A stretch of 61,484 bases of DNA from Candidatus Choladousia intestinavium (GTDB lineage: Bacteria; Bacillota; Clostridia; Lachnospirales; Lachnospiraceae). Both the position numbers and the translations under genes were made by a program. Shown one piece after another: positions 1-7,595 of the stretch (positions are counted from its first letter, which is position 1; the number at the start of each line of letters is the position of its first letter). Below the pieces are notes generated by a model. The model was not told the origin of the DNA, made no database searches, and worked only from the letters and a program-made list of their open reading frames with translations. The stretch covers positions 1 to 61,484 of the forward strand of contig DVGK01000031.1 in assembly GCA_018712785.1 (NCBI GenBank). The letters are read 5' to 3'.

Positions 1-11
1 TATAAATTTGT

Positions 12-17
12 TATGAT
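12..17 (+). promoter_or_regulatory. Probable -10 element of first NlpC/P60 gene
   Basis: TATGAT stands about 55 bases upstream of the start codon. The stretch ATAAATTTGTTAT around it is repeated before the second paralogous gene (near 1638-1650), where a full sigma-A promoter can be read. The -35 box here would fall outside the left edge of the window. Confidence 0.5.
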
Positions 18-72
18 TCTAAAGAATGCAGAAACAGTTTTGTAATATTTTTGGAAGGAGGCGTTTGGGCGG

Positions 73-1458
73 ATGAGAAGAAGAGTGCCGAAGGCAGTTT
101 CCTTATGTATGATGGCAGGTTTGATGGCAGCCGGATTGCAGGGGATTCAGGCAGGGGCAACAGAAGCAGATGTGCAAACGGAACTTACGGAGGAGACAGC
201 AGCAGAGGGAACATCTGAGACAGATGCGTCTGCTGAAGCTAATATAGAGAGTGATACATCCATGGCCGGAGAGCTGGCTTTTGCTAGATGCGACGAGTAT
301 ATTAATGTTCGTTCAGCTCCCAATACGGACAGTGATGTGGTGGCGAAGATTTATAATTTTGATTCCGCGACAATCCTTTCTCAGTCAGGAGATTGGTATG
401 AGATTCAGTCGGGAAACGCTTACGGTTATGTAAAAGCAGAGTATTTTGCTACCGGAGAGGAGGCGTCTGCCATTGCTCAGGAGGTCGCTTACAATGTGGC
501 TACCGTGCAGGCGGAGGAACTGAATATACGTAAGGATCCTCATACAGATGGCGGCGTGATCGGCGTTGCGTATTCTCAGGACGAGCTGGAAGTCGTAGCT
601 TATGACGGCGACTGGATGAAGGTGGCTCTGGGAGACGATGTATATGGTTACATTAATGCTTATTATGTATCTTACGACACGTATTATCCCACAGCGGAGA
701 CACTGGAAGAGGAGGCCGCCAGAATGAACGCGGATTCTTCATCAGAAGAAACGGAAGCGGCTGAGACAATTCCGGAAGAGGAGTATACAGAAGAGGCTTA
801 TACAGAGACGGAGGCGGTTTACACAGAAACCGAAGCCGTATATACGGAGCCTGCTTACACAGAAACTGAAGCTGTTTATACAGAGCCTGTTTACACGGAG
901 ACGGAAGCTGTTTATACAGAACCTGCTTATACAGAGACGGAAGCCGCTTATACGGAGCCTGTTTATACAGAGACAGAAGCGGTCTATACGGAGACCGAGA
1001 CGACCTATACAGAGCCTGTTTATACGGAAACAGAAGCGGTCTATACAGAGACAGAGGCTGTTTACACGGAAACAGAGGCTGCCGCGTCTTCTTCAGGATC
1101 CAGCACAGGTCAGGTGATTGTCGATTATGCAATGCAGTATGTAGGCAACCCCTATCAGTGGGGCGGCACCAGCCTGACGAACGGCGCTGACTGTTCAGGA
1201 TTTACCCAGTCTGTATTCGCGAATTCAGGAATTGATCTGGCACGTGTGGCTGCAGACCAGGCGAATGGCGGTACTTCCGTAAGCGTGGATGACCTTCAGC
1301 CTGGTGATCTGGTATTCTACAGCTCATCCAGCGGAATTGATCATGTGGCGATCTATGCCGGCGACGGTACGATTGTTCATGCGGCTAATTCCAACAGCGG
1401 AATTACTACTTCCAGCGCTTACTACTCAGATATCGTAGATGCGAAGAGATACTGGTAA
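73..1458 (+). CDS. Secreted SH3b-SH3b-NlpC/P60 cell-wall endopeptidase
   Basis: Predicted peptidoglycan hydrolase of the NlpC/P60 (C40) family, which cleaves stem peptides outside the membrane. The 461-residue protein has a basic, hydrophobic signal peptide (about 1-29), two bacterial SH3 domains (about 68-127 and 140-200), a low-complexity linker (about 240-338) made of many short units such as TETEAVYTE, and a C-terminal catalytic domain. Cys374 (in ADCSGF), His424 (in DHVAIY) and His436 (in HAAN) fit the catalytic triad. A GGAAGGAGG ribosome site precedes the ATG by about 11 bases, a spacing shared with the paralogue downstream. The linker is probably an extended wall-spanning spacer; its Thr/Ser content could carry O-glycans, which is inference. 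Confidence 0.9.
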   Translation: MRRRVPKAVSLCMMAGLMAAGLQGIQAGATEADVQTELTEETAAEGTSETDASAEANIESDTSMAGELAFARCDEYINVRSAPNTDSDVVAKIYNFDSATILSQSGDWYEIQSGNAYGYVKAEYFATGEEASAIAQEVAYNVATVQAEELNIRKDPHTDGGVIGVAYSQDELEVVAYDGDWMKVALGDDVYGYINAYYVSYDTYYPTAETLEEEAARMNADSSSEETEAAETIPEEEYTEEAYTETEAVYTETEAVYTEPAYTETEAVYTEPVYTETEAVYTEPAYTETEAAYTEPVYTETEAVYTETETTYTEPVYTETEAVYTETEAVYTETEAAASSSGSSTGQVIVDYAMQYVGNPYQWGGTSLTNGADCSGFTQSVFANSGIDLARVAADQANGGTSVSVDDLQPGDLVFYSSSSGIDHVAIYAGDGTIVHAANSNSGITTSSAYYSDIVDAKRYW

Positions 1459-1513
1459 TTTCAATTGTTACAATTTATTAAGTAATCTGTTTTTATAATA
1501 TGTGTTGAGACAG

Positions 1514-1546
1514 AGGGCGTCTGAGAGAATTCGGATGCCCTTTTTC
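1514..1546 (+). terminator. Rho-independent terminator after first NlpC/P60 gene
   Basis: AGGGCGTC (1514-1521) pairs with GATGCCCT (1534-1541) with one G-T wobble and is followed by a T run. It separates the two paralogues, so each has its own transcript. Confidence 0.75.
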
Positions 1547-1623
1547 CTTGAATTTTCCAGGTGTTTTGGCGTTTTCGATATCCATCACAAATGTGAAAAA
1601 AGTGTTAATTCCTTCTGATTGAA

Positions 1624-1652
1624 TTGACTTGTTAACATAAATTTGTTATTAT
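1624..1652 (+). promoter_or_regulatory. Sigma-A promoter of second NlpC/P60 gene
   Basis: TTGACT (1624-1629), a 17-base spacer and TATTAT (1647-1652) make a near-consensus vegetative promoter about 55 bases upstream of the ATG. Confidence 0.75.
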
Positions 1653-1707
1653 TTAGAGCGAAATGGTAATACAATTGTAATAACTATGGAAGGAGGCGTT
1701 TGGACGG

Positions 1708-3294
1708 ATGAGAAGGAGAGTGCCTAGAGCTGTATCTCTTTGCATGATGGCCGGTATGATTGCCGCAGGAGCGCAGGGAATGCAGACATGGGCTGCTGAG
1801 GCAGAAGTACAAACGGAACTTGCAGAAGAGACGGCGGTAGAGACAGAGACGGAAGCAGTGGCCGGAGATGAGACAGAGGCAGCTGCGGAAACGGAGACAG
1901 AAGCGGCGGCAGAGTCAGAAACAGAGACGGAGTCAGAGACTGAGACTGAATCTGAGACAGACAGCGACACATCGATGGCGGGGGAATTAGCCTTTGCCCA
2001 GTGTGATGATTATATTAACGTTCGGACAGACCCGAGTACAGAAGGCGAGATCACTGCTAAGATGTATAATAATGACTCTGCTACGATTCTGGGACAAGTA
2101 GGGGACTGGTATGAGATTCAGTCCGGCAATGCCTATGGTTATGTGAAGGCGGAATACTTGGCTACCGGCGAGGAAGCAGACGCGATCGCTGAAGAAGTTG
2201 CCTATAACGTGGCGACGGTTCAGGCCAAGGAGCTGAATGTGCGGGACAACCCCGATACAGAGAGCGATGTAATCGATGTAGCTGTTACGGACGATCAGCT
2301 GGAGGTAGTAGCCTACGACGGCGATTGGATGAAGGTGGCTCTGGGAAATGACGTTTACGGATATATTAATGCGTACTATGTAAGATACGATACATATTAT
2401 CCTACCGCGGAAACCCTTGAGGAAGAAGCTGCAAGACTTGAGGCTGAGGCAGCCGCTGCTCAGGCAGAGACGTATTCAGAAACGTCAGAGGAAACCGTTT
2501 ACCAGGAGACGGAAGCTTCGTATACAGAGACCGAGGCTGCCTATACAGAACCTGTATATACGGAGACAGAAGCGCTTGCTGCTGCTGAGACGGAGGCAGC
2601 CTATACGGAGACGGAACCGGTGTATACAGAAACCGAAGCCGCTTATACAGAAACAGAACCTGCTTATACAGAAACAGAACCTGCTTATACAGAAACGGAA
2701 GCCGTTTATACGGAGACTGAGCCGGTCTACACGGAAACCGAAGCGCCAGCCTATACGGAGACGGAAGCTGTTTATACGGAGACTGAGCCAGCCTATACGG
2801 AAACCGAAGCGCCAGCCTATACGGAGACGGAACCAGTATATACAGAGACCGAGCCGGTCTACACAGAAACAGAACCCGTTTCTACGGAGACGGAAGCGCC
2901 TGCTTCTACGGAGACGGAAGCCTCTTCTTCGGATTCAACCCTTGGACAGCAGATCGTTGACTTTGCTATGCAGTATGTGGGGTATCCATATGTGTGGGGC
3001 GGAACAAGCCTGACAGAAGGCGCGGACTGCTCCGGCTTTACACAGTCTGTATTTGCTAACTTCGGAATCAGTCTTGCCCGTGTAGCAGCGGATCAGGCTG
3101 CAGGCGGAACTGCTGTCAGTGTGGACAGTATTCTGCCCGGCGACCTTTTGTTCTACAGTTCATCCGGGAGCATTGACCATGTAGCTATTTATGCCGGAAA
3201 CGGAACGATTGTACACGCCGCGAATTCAAGCAGCGGAATTACTACTTCCAGCGCTTACTATTCAACGATTGTAGCGGCCAGAAGATACTGGTAA
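1708..3294 (+). CDS. Secreted SH3b-SH3b-NlpC/P60 endopeptidase, tandem paralogue
   Basis: A duplicate of the preceding gene with the same architecture and a similar expected role in wall turnover. Features of the 528-residue protein: signal peptide (about 1-31), an extra acidic Thr/Glu/Ser-rich stretch (about 45-85), two SH3b domains, a longer linker of TETEP/TETEA units (about 255-405) and the C40 domain with Cys441, His491 and His503. The ribosome site and its long spacing match those of the first gene almost base for base, which supports recent tandem duplication. The repeat linkers differ in length, as expected for slippage-prone DNA. Each gene has its own promoter and terminator. Confidence 0.9.
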   Translation: MRRRVPRAVSLCMMAGMIAAGAQGMQTWAAEAEVQTELAEETAVETETEAVAGDETEAAAETETEAAAESETETESETETESETDSDTSMAGELAFAQCDDYINVRTDPSTEGEITAKMYNNDSATILGQVGDWYEIQSGNAYGYVKAEYLATGEEADAIAEEVAYNVATVQAKELNVRDNPDTESDVIDVAVTDDQLEVVAYDGDWMKVALGNDVYGYINAYYVRYDTYYPTAETLEEEAARLEAEAAAAQAETYSETSEETVYQETEASYTETEAAYTEPVYTETEALAAAETEAAYTETEPVYTETEAAYTETEPAYTETEPAYTETEAVYTETEPVYTETEAPAYTETEAVYTETEPAYTETEAPAYTETEPVYTETEPVYTETEPVSTETEAPASTETEASSSDSTLGQQIVDFAMQYVGYPYVWGGTSLTEGADCSGFTQSVFANFGISLARVAADQAAGGTAVSVDSILPGDLLFYSSSGSIDHVAIYAGNGTIVHAANSSSGITTSSAYYSTIVAARRYW

Positions 3295-3333
3295 ATTCGC
3301 TGAATCCGGAACTGATATCTCGAAATGTACAGG

Positions 3334-3367
3334 ACAGCTGCCATATAATGTGGCAGCTGTTTTTTCT
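3334..3367 (+). terminator. Strong intrinsic terminator
   Basis: A perfect 10-base stem, ACAGCTGCCA (3334-3343) with TGGCAGCTGT (3351-3360), is followed directly by a run of T. It ends the second NlpC/P60 transcript. Confidence 0.9.
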
Positions 3368-3399
3368 TTCAAAATTTTTTAAAGCCGACAAAAAGAGAA

Positions 3400-3428
3400 T
3401 TGCCCTCTGCCTTTATCGTTGCTATAAT
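3400..3428 (+). promoter_or_regulatory. Sigma-A promoter of cysteine desulfidase-like gene
   Basis: TTGCCC (3400-3405), 17 bases, then TATAAT (3423-3428). The start codon is about 60 bases further on. Confidence 0.7.
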
Positions 3429-3489
3429 TTTTATATATATGCGAGGATGAAGGTTTACATATAGATTTAACAATGGGGAGGAATGAGAA

Positions 3490-4770
3490 GTGGATCAAAG
3501 AATGTATGAAAACTATCTTATGATTTTGAAAGAAGAAATGATTCCTGCCATGGGATGCACCGAGCCTATTGCGTTAGCGTATGGAGCAGCAAAGGCAAGA
3601 GAAATCTTAGGTAGGGAACCGGAAAAGATTCTGGCAAAATGCAGCGGCAATATTATCAAGAACGTCCGCTGCGTCGTTATTCCTAACTCCGGTGGAATGA
3701 CGGGCATTGAAGCTGCCGTCGTGCTTGGAGCCATAGGAGGCGATTCATCCAAAGAGATGGAGGTTCTGGCGTCTGCAGATGAAAAGGCCAGAAAACAGGC
3801 AGGAGAGCTTCTGCAAAGGAAAATCTGCCGGGTGGAGCTTCTGGATTCTTCCATTCCTCTGCATTTTATTCTGGAAATGACCGCCGGAAGTGACCGTGTC
3901 TTTCTGGAGATCAGACAGGATCATCTGAACATTACCAGAATCGAGAAAAACGGGGAAGTTCTCCTGGACAGAGAGACGGAAAAAGAATCGTCTGTGCCGT
4001 CTGTACAGCAGGGTGACCGCACCCTTCTGAATCTGGAAGACATTCGGAATTTTTCAGATTCAGTGGCGCTGGATCAGGTAAAAGAGCTGGTTGAAAGGCA
4101 GATCAGTTTTAACATGGCCATTGCCAGGGAAGGTATGACAGGAAAATATGGCCTTGGCATAGGAAGGGTGATTAAGGAATCTTATTCGGACGAAATGCTG
4201 ACGAAGATGCGCAGTCTGACTGCCGCGGCCTCAGAGGCCAGAATGGGCGGCTGCGAAATGCCTGTGATTATCAATTCGGGCAGCGGAAATCAGGGGATCG
4301 CATGTTCGGTGCCGCTGATTATATATGCACGGGAAATGGAGCTTCCGGATGAGGCGCTGTACAGAGCGCTGGTCTTTTCAAATCTGCTGACGGTTTATCA
4401 GAAATATTATATTGGAAAACTTTCTGCCTTTTGCGGCGCTGTGTCGGCATCCTGCGCGGCAGGAGCGGCTATTACGTATATGGTGGGAGGCAGTCTGGAG
4501 ACTATTAAGATGACTATTGAAAATACACTTGCCAATATTCCGGGTATTATCTGCGACGGCGCGAAAATCTCCTGTGCAGCAAAAATCGCCGCCAGCCTGG
4601 ACGCCGCCTTTCTGGCGCACCATCTGGCAATGAACCATCAGGCGTATTCTCCCTATACAGGTATTCTTCAGGAAGAAACATCTGAGACAATCAGCTGTGT
4701 GGGAATGATCGGAAAAGAAGGAATGAGGGAAACAGATAAAGAAATTCTGAAGATCATGCTGGAACATTAA
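3490..4770 (+). CDS. L-cysteine desulfidase / UPF0597 family protein
   Basis: Belongs to the family (UPF0597, serine dehydratase alpha-like) that includes L-cysteine desulfidases, Fe-S enzymes that break cysteine into sulfide, ammonia and pyruvate in the cytoplasm. Of 426 residues, the conserved N-terminal MGCTEP motif with Cys23 is present, as are Cys-rich segments near the C terminus (CGAVSASCAAG and ICDGAKISC) that could hold the cluster. The start is a GTG, chosen because GGGGAGGA lies a normal distance upstream. It has its own promoter and stands alone. The family is established; the exact substrate (cysteine or serine) is not settled by sequence. Confidence 0.85.
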   Translation: MDQRMYENYLMILKEEMIPAMGCTEPIALAYGAAKAREILGREPEKILAKCSGNIIKNVRCVVIPNSGGMTGIEAAVVLGAIGGDSSKEMEVLASADEKARKQAGELLQRKICRVELLDSSIPLHFILEMTAGSDRVFLEIRQDHLNITRIEKNGEVLLDRETEKESSVPSVQQGDRTLLNLEDIRNFSDSVALDQVKELVERQISFNMAIAREGMTGKYGLGIGRVIKESYSDEMLTKMRSLTAAASEARMGGCEMPVIINSGSGNQGIACSVPLIIYAREMELPDEALYRALVFSNLLTVYQKYYIGKLSAFCGAVSASCAAGAAITYMVGGSLETIKMTIENTLANIPGIICDGAKISCAAKIAASLDAAFLAHHLAMNHQAYSPYTGILQEETSETISCVGMIGKEGMRETDKEILKIMLEH

Positions 4771-4785
4771 TCCAGTATAAAAAGA

Positions 4786-4814
4786 TTGACTGTGAAGGAA
4801 AAGGAGACTATAAT
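4786..4814 (+). promoter_or_regulatory. Sigma-A promoter of tyrosine recombinase gene
   Basis: TTGACT (4786-4791), exactly 17 bases, TATAAT (4809-4814). This is one of the best promoters in the window and gives a leader of about 145 bases before the recombinase ATG. Confidence 0.85.
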
Positions 4815-4965
4815 AAGAGAGACAGATCTATACGAGAAACACATGTTTTTCAAATAGATCTAACCGGAAAATACAGATTCCTTTGAAATACCGGGATCTG
4901 CAGGATTGCTGCGCAAAAGGGATTTTGACGCAGCCAAGGGGATTTATACATAAGGGGATTTTAGT
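4815..4965 (+). promoter_or_regulatory. Structured, repeat-bearing leader of recombinase gene
   Basis: Three kinds of structure are visible. (1) An inverted repeat, AGATCTAT (4824-4831) with ATAGATCT (4854-4861). (2) A hairpin, GCTGCG with CGCAGC plus inner CAAAA with TTTTG (4908-4934). (3) Three near-identical units of the form AAGGGGATTTT (4916-4926, 4936-4946, 4952-4962); the last serves as ribosome site for the ATG at 4966. Function is unknown; autoregulation by the recombinase or translational control are possibilities. Confidence 0.45.
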
Positions 4966-6021
4966 ATGAAAAAGACAGCGACTTACCAGGAACAGGTCAA
5001 CACAGAAAATGTGCTGCGGCTGCGGGAAATTTTAAAAACCCTGCCGCCTTTCGCAAAGGATTATTTCCGGGCCATTGAGCCCACCACATCCACCAGAACC
5101 CGGATTTCCTATGCCTATGATATCCGGATTTTTTTCAATTTTCTTTTGACGGAAAATCCTTCCTTTAAGGGCAAATCCGTGACAGATTTTACGGTGGACG
5201 TCCTGGACCGGCTGGAGGCTCTGGATATTGAAGAATATCAGGAGTATCTGAAGGTCTACCAGGGGGAAGAAAAGGTCCAGACCAACGGGGAACGGGGCCT
5301 GAAGCGGAAAATGTCGGCTCTTAGGAGCTTTTACGCCTATTACTATAAAAGGGAAATGATCAAAACGAATCCAACCCTTCTGGTGGATATGCCGAAGCTT
5401 CATGACAAGGAAATTATCCGTCTGGATACGGACGAGACGGCTCTGCTTCTGGATTATATTGAGAACTGCGGCAGTCAGCTTACCGGCCAGAAAAAGCTCT
5501 ACTATGAAAAGACCAAATACAGAGATCTTGCCATCGTCACCCTCCTGCTTGGCACAGGCATCCGTGTCTCAGAATGCGTGGGACTGGATGTAAACGATGT
5601 GGATTTTAAGAACAATGGAATCCGTGTGGTGCGCAAGGGCGGCTCGGAGATGATGGTTTACTTTGGCGAGGAGGTGGAAAAGGCTCTGAAGGATTATCTG
5701 GAGATCCGCAAAGGGATTACTCCGGTGGCCGGTCATGAGAACGCCCTCTTCTACTCTACCCAGCGCAGGCGCATGGGCGTCCAGGCCGTGGAAAATATGG
5801 TAAAGAAATACGCCAGGGAAATCACCTCCACGAAGAAAATCACGCCTCACAAGCTCAGAAGCACCTACGGGACCACTCTGTACCGGGAGACAGGGGATAT
5901 TTATCTGGTGGCAGACGTACTGGGCCATAAGGATGTAAATACCACCAGGAAGCATTACGCGGCGCTGGATGACGACCGGCGCAGGAAGGCTGCCAAGGCG
6001 GTGAAGCTGCGTGAGGCATAA
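4966..6021 (+). CDS. XerS-like tyrosine recombinase
   Basis: Site-specific recombinase of the phage-integrase family, 351 residues, close in length to streptococcal XerS, which resolves chromosome dimers alone. An N-terminal SAM-like core-binding domain (about 35-150) precedes the catalytic domain, where the full active site can be read: Arg200 (GTGIRVSE), Lys224, His295 and Arg298 (HKLR), His321 (GHKD) and nucleophile Tyr331. There is no phage or conjugative gene nearby, which argues for a housekeeping Xer role or a solo recombinase. The stop codon is 28 bases before a dif-like palindrome, echoing xerS-difSL and xerH-difH gene-site adjacency. XerC/XerD or an orphan integrase remain alternatives. 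Confidence 0.85.
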   Translation: MKKTATYQEQVNTENVLRLREILKTLPPFAKDYFRAIEPTTSTRTRISYAYDIRIFFNFLLTENPSFKGKSVTDFTVDVLDRLEALDIEEYQEYLKVYQGEEKVQTNGERGLKRKMSALRSFYAYYYKREMIKTNPTLLVDMPKLHDKEIIRLDTDETALLLDYIENCGSQLTGQKKLYYEKTKYRDLAIVTLLLGTGIRVSECVGLDVNDVDFKNNGIRVVRKGGSEMMVYFGEEVEKALKDYLEIRKGITPVAGHENALFYSTQRRRMGVQAVENMVKKYAREITSTKKITPHKLRSTYGTTLYRETGDIYLVADVLGHKDVNTTRKHYAALDDDRRRKAAKAVKLREA

Positions 6022-6047
6022 AGAGATCTGGCAAAGGGGCGAATGTC

Positions 6048-6088
6048 AAAAAAAGGTTTACATAATTAAATTATGTAAACCTTTTTAA
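6048..6088. other. Palindrome with dif-like arms (candidate Xer site; may also terminate)
   Basis: Two perfect 17-base arms (6050-6066 and 6070-6086) flank TAA. The arms contain GGTTTACATAA and TTATGTAAACC, whose right half nearly equals the XerD-side arm of Bacillus subtilis dif (TTATGTAAACT, from memory). Read as arms of 11, the centre is 5 bases, one less than a classical dif. A-rich and T-rich ends mean it could also act as a bidirectional terminator between the convergent recombinase and toxin genes. The low GC of the stem is unusual for a terminator. Confidence 0.6.
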
Positions 6089-6096
6089 ATCTTTCG

Positions 6097-6399
6097 TTAC
6101 GAATCGAAAATTCTCGTGATATCCTGATATCGATTAACTACACGATAAATCTCTACATACTCATCGCCTGACTTGTAGATAATCACATGATCCTTCCATA
6201 TTGCATATTTATAGTCAGTCCAAAAACGTACTCTTTTGGAAAGATCGGCTCCTATTCCCGGAAACATCTGAAGATTTTCAAATTTACCGTAGATCTCCTC
6301 TATAGTCTTTGCAGCATATTCCTCACTATCTTCAGCAATGTAATCCCGGATACTTTTCAGATCCTTTACAACCATCGGATTGATCCGCAGCTTTAACAT
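6097..6399 (-). CDS. RelE/ParE-family toxin
   Basis: A 100-residue protein with the RelE/ParE fold signature: N-terminal helical hairpin (KDLKSIRDYIAEDS), a middle FPGIGADL segment and C-terminal beta strands ending in YRVVNRYQDITRIF. Members either cut mRNA at the ribosome (RelE) or poison gyrase (ParE); sequence alone does not tell which. It starts one base after the stop of the antitoxin gene, as is usual when the antitoxin is made first. It faces the recombinase gene tail to tail, with the dif-like palindrome between them. Confidence 0.85.
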   Translation of the reverse strand: MLKLRINPMVVKDLKSIRDYIAEDSEEYAAKTIEEIYGKFENLQMFPGIGADLSKRVRFWTDYKYAIWKDHVIIYKSGDEYVEIYRVVNRYQDITRIFDS

Positions 6400-6400
6400 T

Positions 6401-6649
6401 TTATTCCCCCATAAGTGCTTTCACTTCATTTAGATCAAGCCACCCTTCACCGTCTTTTACTGCTTCTTCGGCTTCCCGCAGCTTTATCAGAAGCTTCTTT
6501 TCCGCAAGATCACGTTCATAATCCTCAATATCCATGACTACAAAACGCCCTCTGCCATTCTTGGTCAGATATACCGGTTCTCCTTTTCGGCAGTTCTTCA
6601 GGACTTCATTATAATTTCTCAAATCAGATACGGGTAAAATATTTGCCAT
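6401..6649 (-). CDS. Phd/YefM-family antitoxin
   Basis: An 82-residue antitoxin. The N terminus (MANILPVSDLRNYNEVL) is the DNA-binding Phd/YefM domain, and the segment YLTKNGRGRFVVMDIEDYE is the family hallmark. The acidic C-terminal tail (from about residue 55) should wrap the toxin. It is the first gene of the operon and follows a promoter with an inverted repeat, so it probably represses its own transcription, more strongly in complex with toxin. The ribosome site AAGGAGC lies upstream of the ATG. Confidence 0.88.
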   Translation of the reverse strand: MANILPVSDLRNYNEVLKNCRKGEPVYLTKNGRGRFVVMDIEDYERDLAEKKLLIKLREAEEAVKDGEGWLDLNEVKALMGE

Positions 6650-6673
6650 GTTCTTTCAGCTCCTTCCCTGATT

Positions 6674-6724
6674 GTATATTGTTTCTATATACTTACATTA
6701 TACACAAAAAGCTGTAAAATTCAA
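6674..6724 (-). promoter_or_regulatory. Toxin-antitoxin promoter and operator
   Basis: On the minus strand, TTGAAT (plus 6719-6724), 16 bases, and TATAAT (plus 6697-6702). Just downstream an inverted repeat GTATAT-N7-ATATAC (6674-6692) is well placed as the Phd/YefM operator. The -35 box lies inside the loop of the terminator hairpin of the preceding gene. Confidence 0.65.
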
Positions 6725-6743
6725 CGTAGATTTTTACAGCTTT
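6704..6743 (-). terminator. Terminator of the 194-residue protein gene
   Basis: A perfect 12-base stem, AAAGCTGTAAAA (6708-6719) with TTTTACAGCTTT (6732-6743). On the minus strand it is followed by a T run, then directly by the toxin-antitoxin -10 box. Confidence 0.65.
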
Positions 6744-6783
6744 GCAATAAAATACTTTTTAATATCTATATGGCGGCCTATTT

Positions 6784-7368
6784 TTACCCGGCCTCCCTTT
6801 CATTAGTCACCATCACTTCCATCTCGCTGACCAGGGGCCGATCGGAGGAAAGCACCAGCTCCACACCCATACCGGAATCCAGGGCCGCCCGCTCCTCGTC
6901 CATAGCCAGCACCTCCATCGGAAGCCCCACTACGGAATAGCTTATGCCAAAGCGGGTGTGCTGCGGAAAGACCGCAAAGACCTGATAGCCCAGCTCCCCG
7001 GTAAAGAGCGCGGAGAGAGGCACGGTATACTCGTATTCCACTTCTCTTCCGTCCTGCCGGATGATGCCGGCCTCGGCCATCCCTGTGGTTACTTGAGGGA
7101 AGCGCATTTTCTCCACCTCGGCGGAGGCAAAGGTACAGAAAACCAGGAGAAGGAAAAGGCCCAGGGAAAAACGACGGATCCAGCGTTTCCTTCTAAGCTC
7201 TCGTTTCTGGAGAAGGGCCTGGCGCTCCTGCTCGGTTCCTTTTTTCTTCGGCCTGTATTTCCTTCCGGTACTCCTCATCGGAACGTGAATTTTCCCGGTA
7301 TTCCTTTTAGATATCCTTTTAGATCGATGTTTGATCTGACCTTTGTTTCGCTGTCTGTATGTTCTCAT
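6784..7368 (-). CDS. Membrane-anchored protein of unknown function
   Basis: Not recognised with confidence. The 194-residue protein has a very basic N terminus (about 1-66, rich in Arg/Lys), one membrane segment (about 67-85) and an outside domain of about 110 residues. The outer part (VPLSALFTGELGYQVFAV, then GMGVEL and a closing beta strand) looks like the last beta domain of membrane-fusion (HlyD/MacA-type) adaptor proteins, but the coiled-coil and lipoyl parts are missing. A TGGAGG ribosome site precedes the ATG. It follows a sugar-permease relic and sits in the module between the two dif-like palindromes. Confidence 0.6.
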   Translation of the reverse strand: MRTYRQRNKGQIKHRSKRISKRNTGKIHVPMRSTGRKYRPKKKGTEQERQALLQKRELRRKRWIRRFSLGLFLLLVFCTFASAEVEKMRFPQVTTGMAEAGIIRQDGREVEYEYTVPLSALFTGELGYQVFAVFPQHTRFGISYSVVGLPMEVLAMDEERAALDSGMGVELVLSSDRPLVSEMEVMVTNEREAG

Positions 7369-7398
7369 GGGCGCCTCCAGAATCTCTTATCCTCTCTC

Positions 7399-7592
7399 CT
7401 ACTTCAGCTCAGAAGCGGAAATCCCGCTGATCAGCTCATCCCGGAAATAGGCGAACAGAAGCAGCACCGGCAGATCACCGCCGCGTAGCCTCCGATGAGC
7501 CCCAGGCGGTCCAGCATAATGTAATTGCTCACCAGCGTCACCTGGTAAGGCATCATCATCAGAAGGATCACCAGTATAAACAGAGTCTTGTT
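7399..7592 (-). pseudogene. Relic of carbohydrate ABC transporter permease (MalG/UgpE type)
   Basis: The minus strand reads NKTLFILVILLMMMPYQV, then LVSNYIMLDRLGLIGGYAAV, a stretch typical of the inner-membrane permease of sugar ABC importers. After GYAAVI (near 7472) the frame shifts by one and continues LPVLLLFAYFRDELISGI to a stop at 7399, which resembles the family's C terminus. About 100 residues that should lie between are missing, so the gene carries an internal deletion and has lost its N-terminal half. The truncated 5' end abuts the second palindrome. Confidence 0.7.
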
Positions 7593-7595
7593 TCA

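Noticed and set aside
780-1080. Possible CRISPR-like short repeats
   Set aside because: The units are in frame, degenerate, about 24-30 bases, with no spacers of equal length or cas genes; they encode the linker.
653-1132. Minus-strand ORF of 159 codons opposite the first NlpC/P60 linker
   Set aside because: It is the antisense shadow of a biased repeat (Tyr-Thr-Glu codons) and has no ribosome site or plausible protein.
2417-3013. Plus-strand 198-codon ORF rich in Arg/Gln/Lys
   Set aside because: It is a second frame through the TETE repeat of the real gene; the composition follows from the repeat.
3452-3461. Third GGTTTACATA half-site before the cysteine desulfidase gene
   Set aside because: Only one arm is present, with no matching right arm; a 10-base match in an AT-rich gap can occur by chance.
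4815-4965. Riboswitch or T-box in the recombinase leader
   Set aside because: No T-box sequence, specifier loop or known aptamer core could be found; the repeats are unlike known classes.
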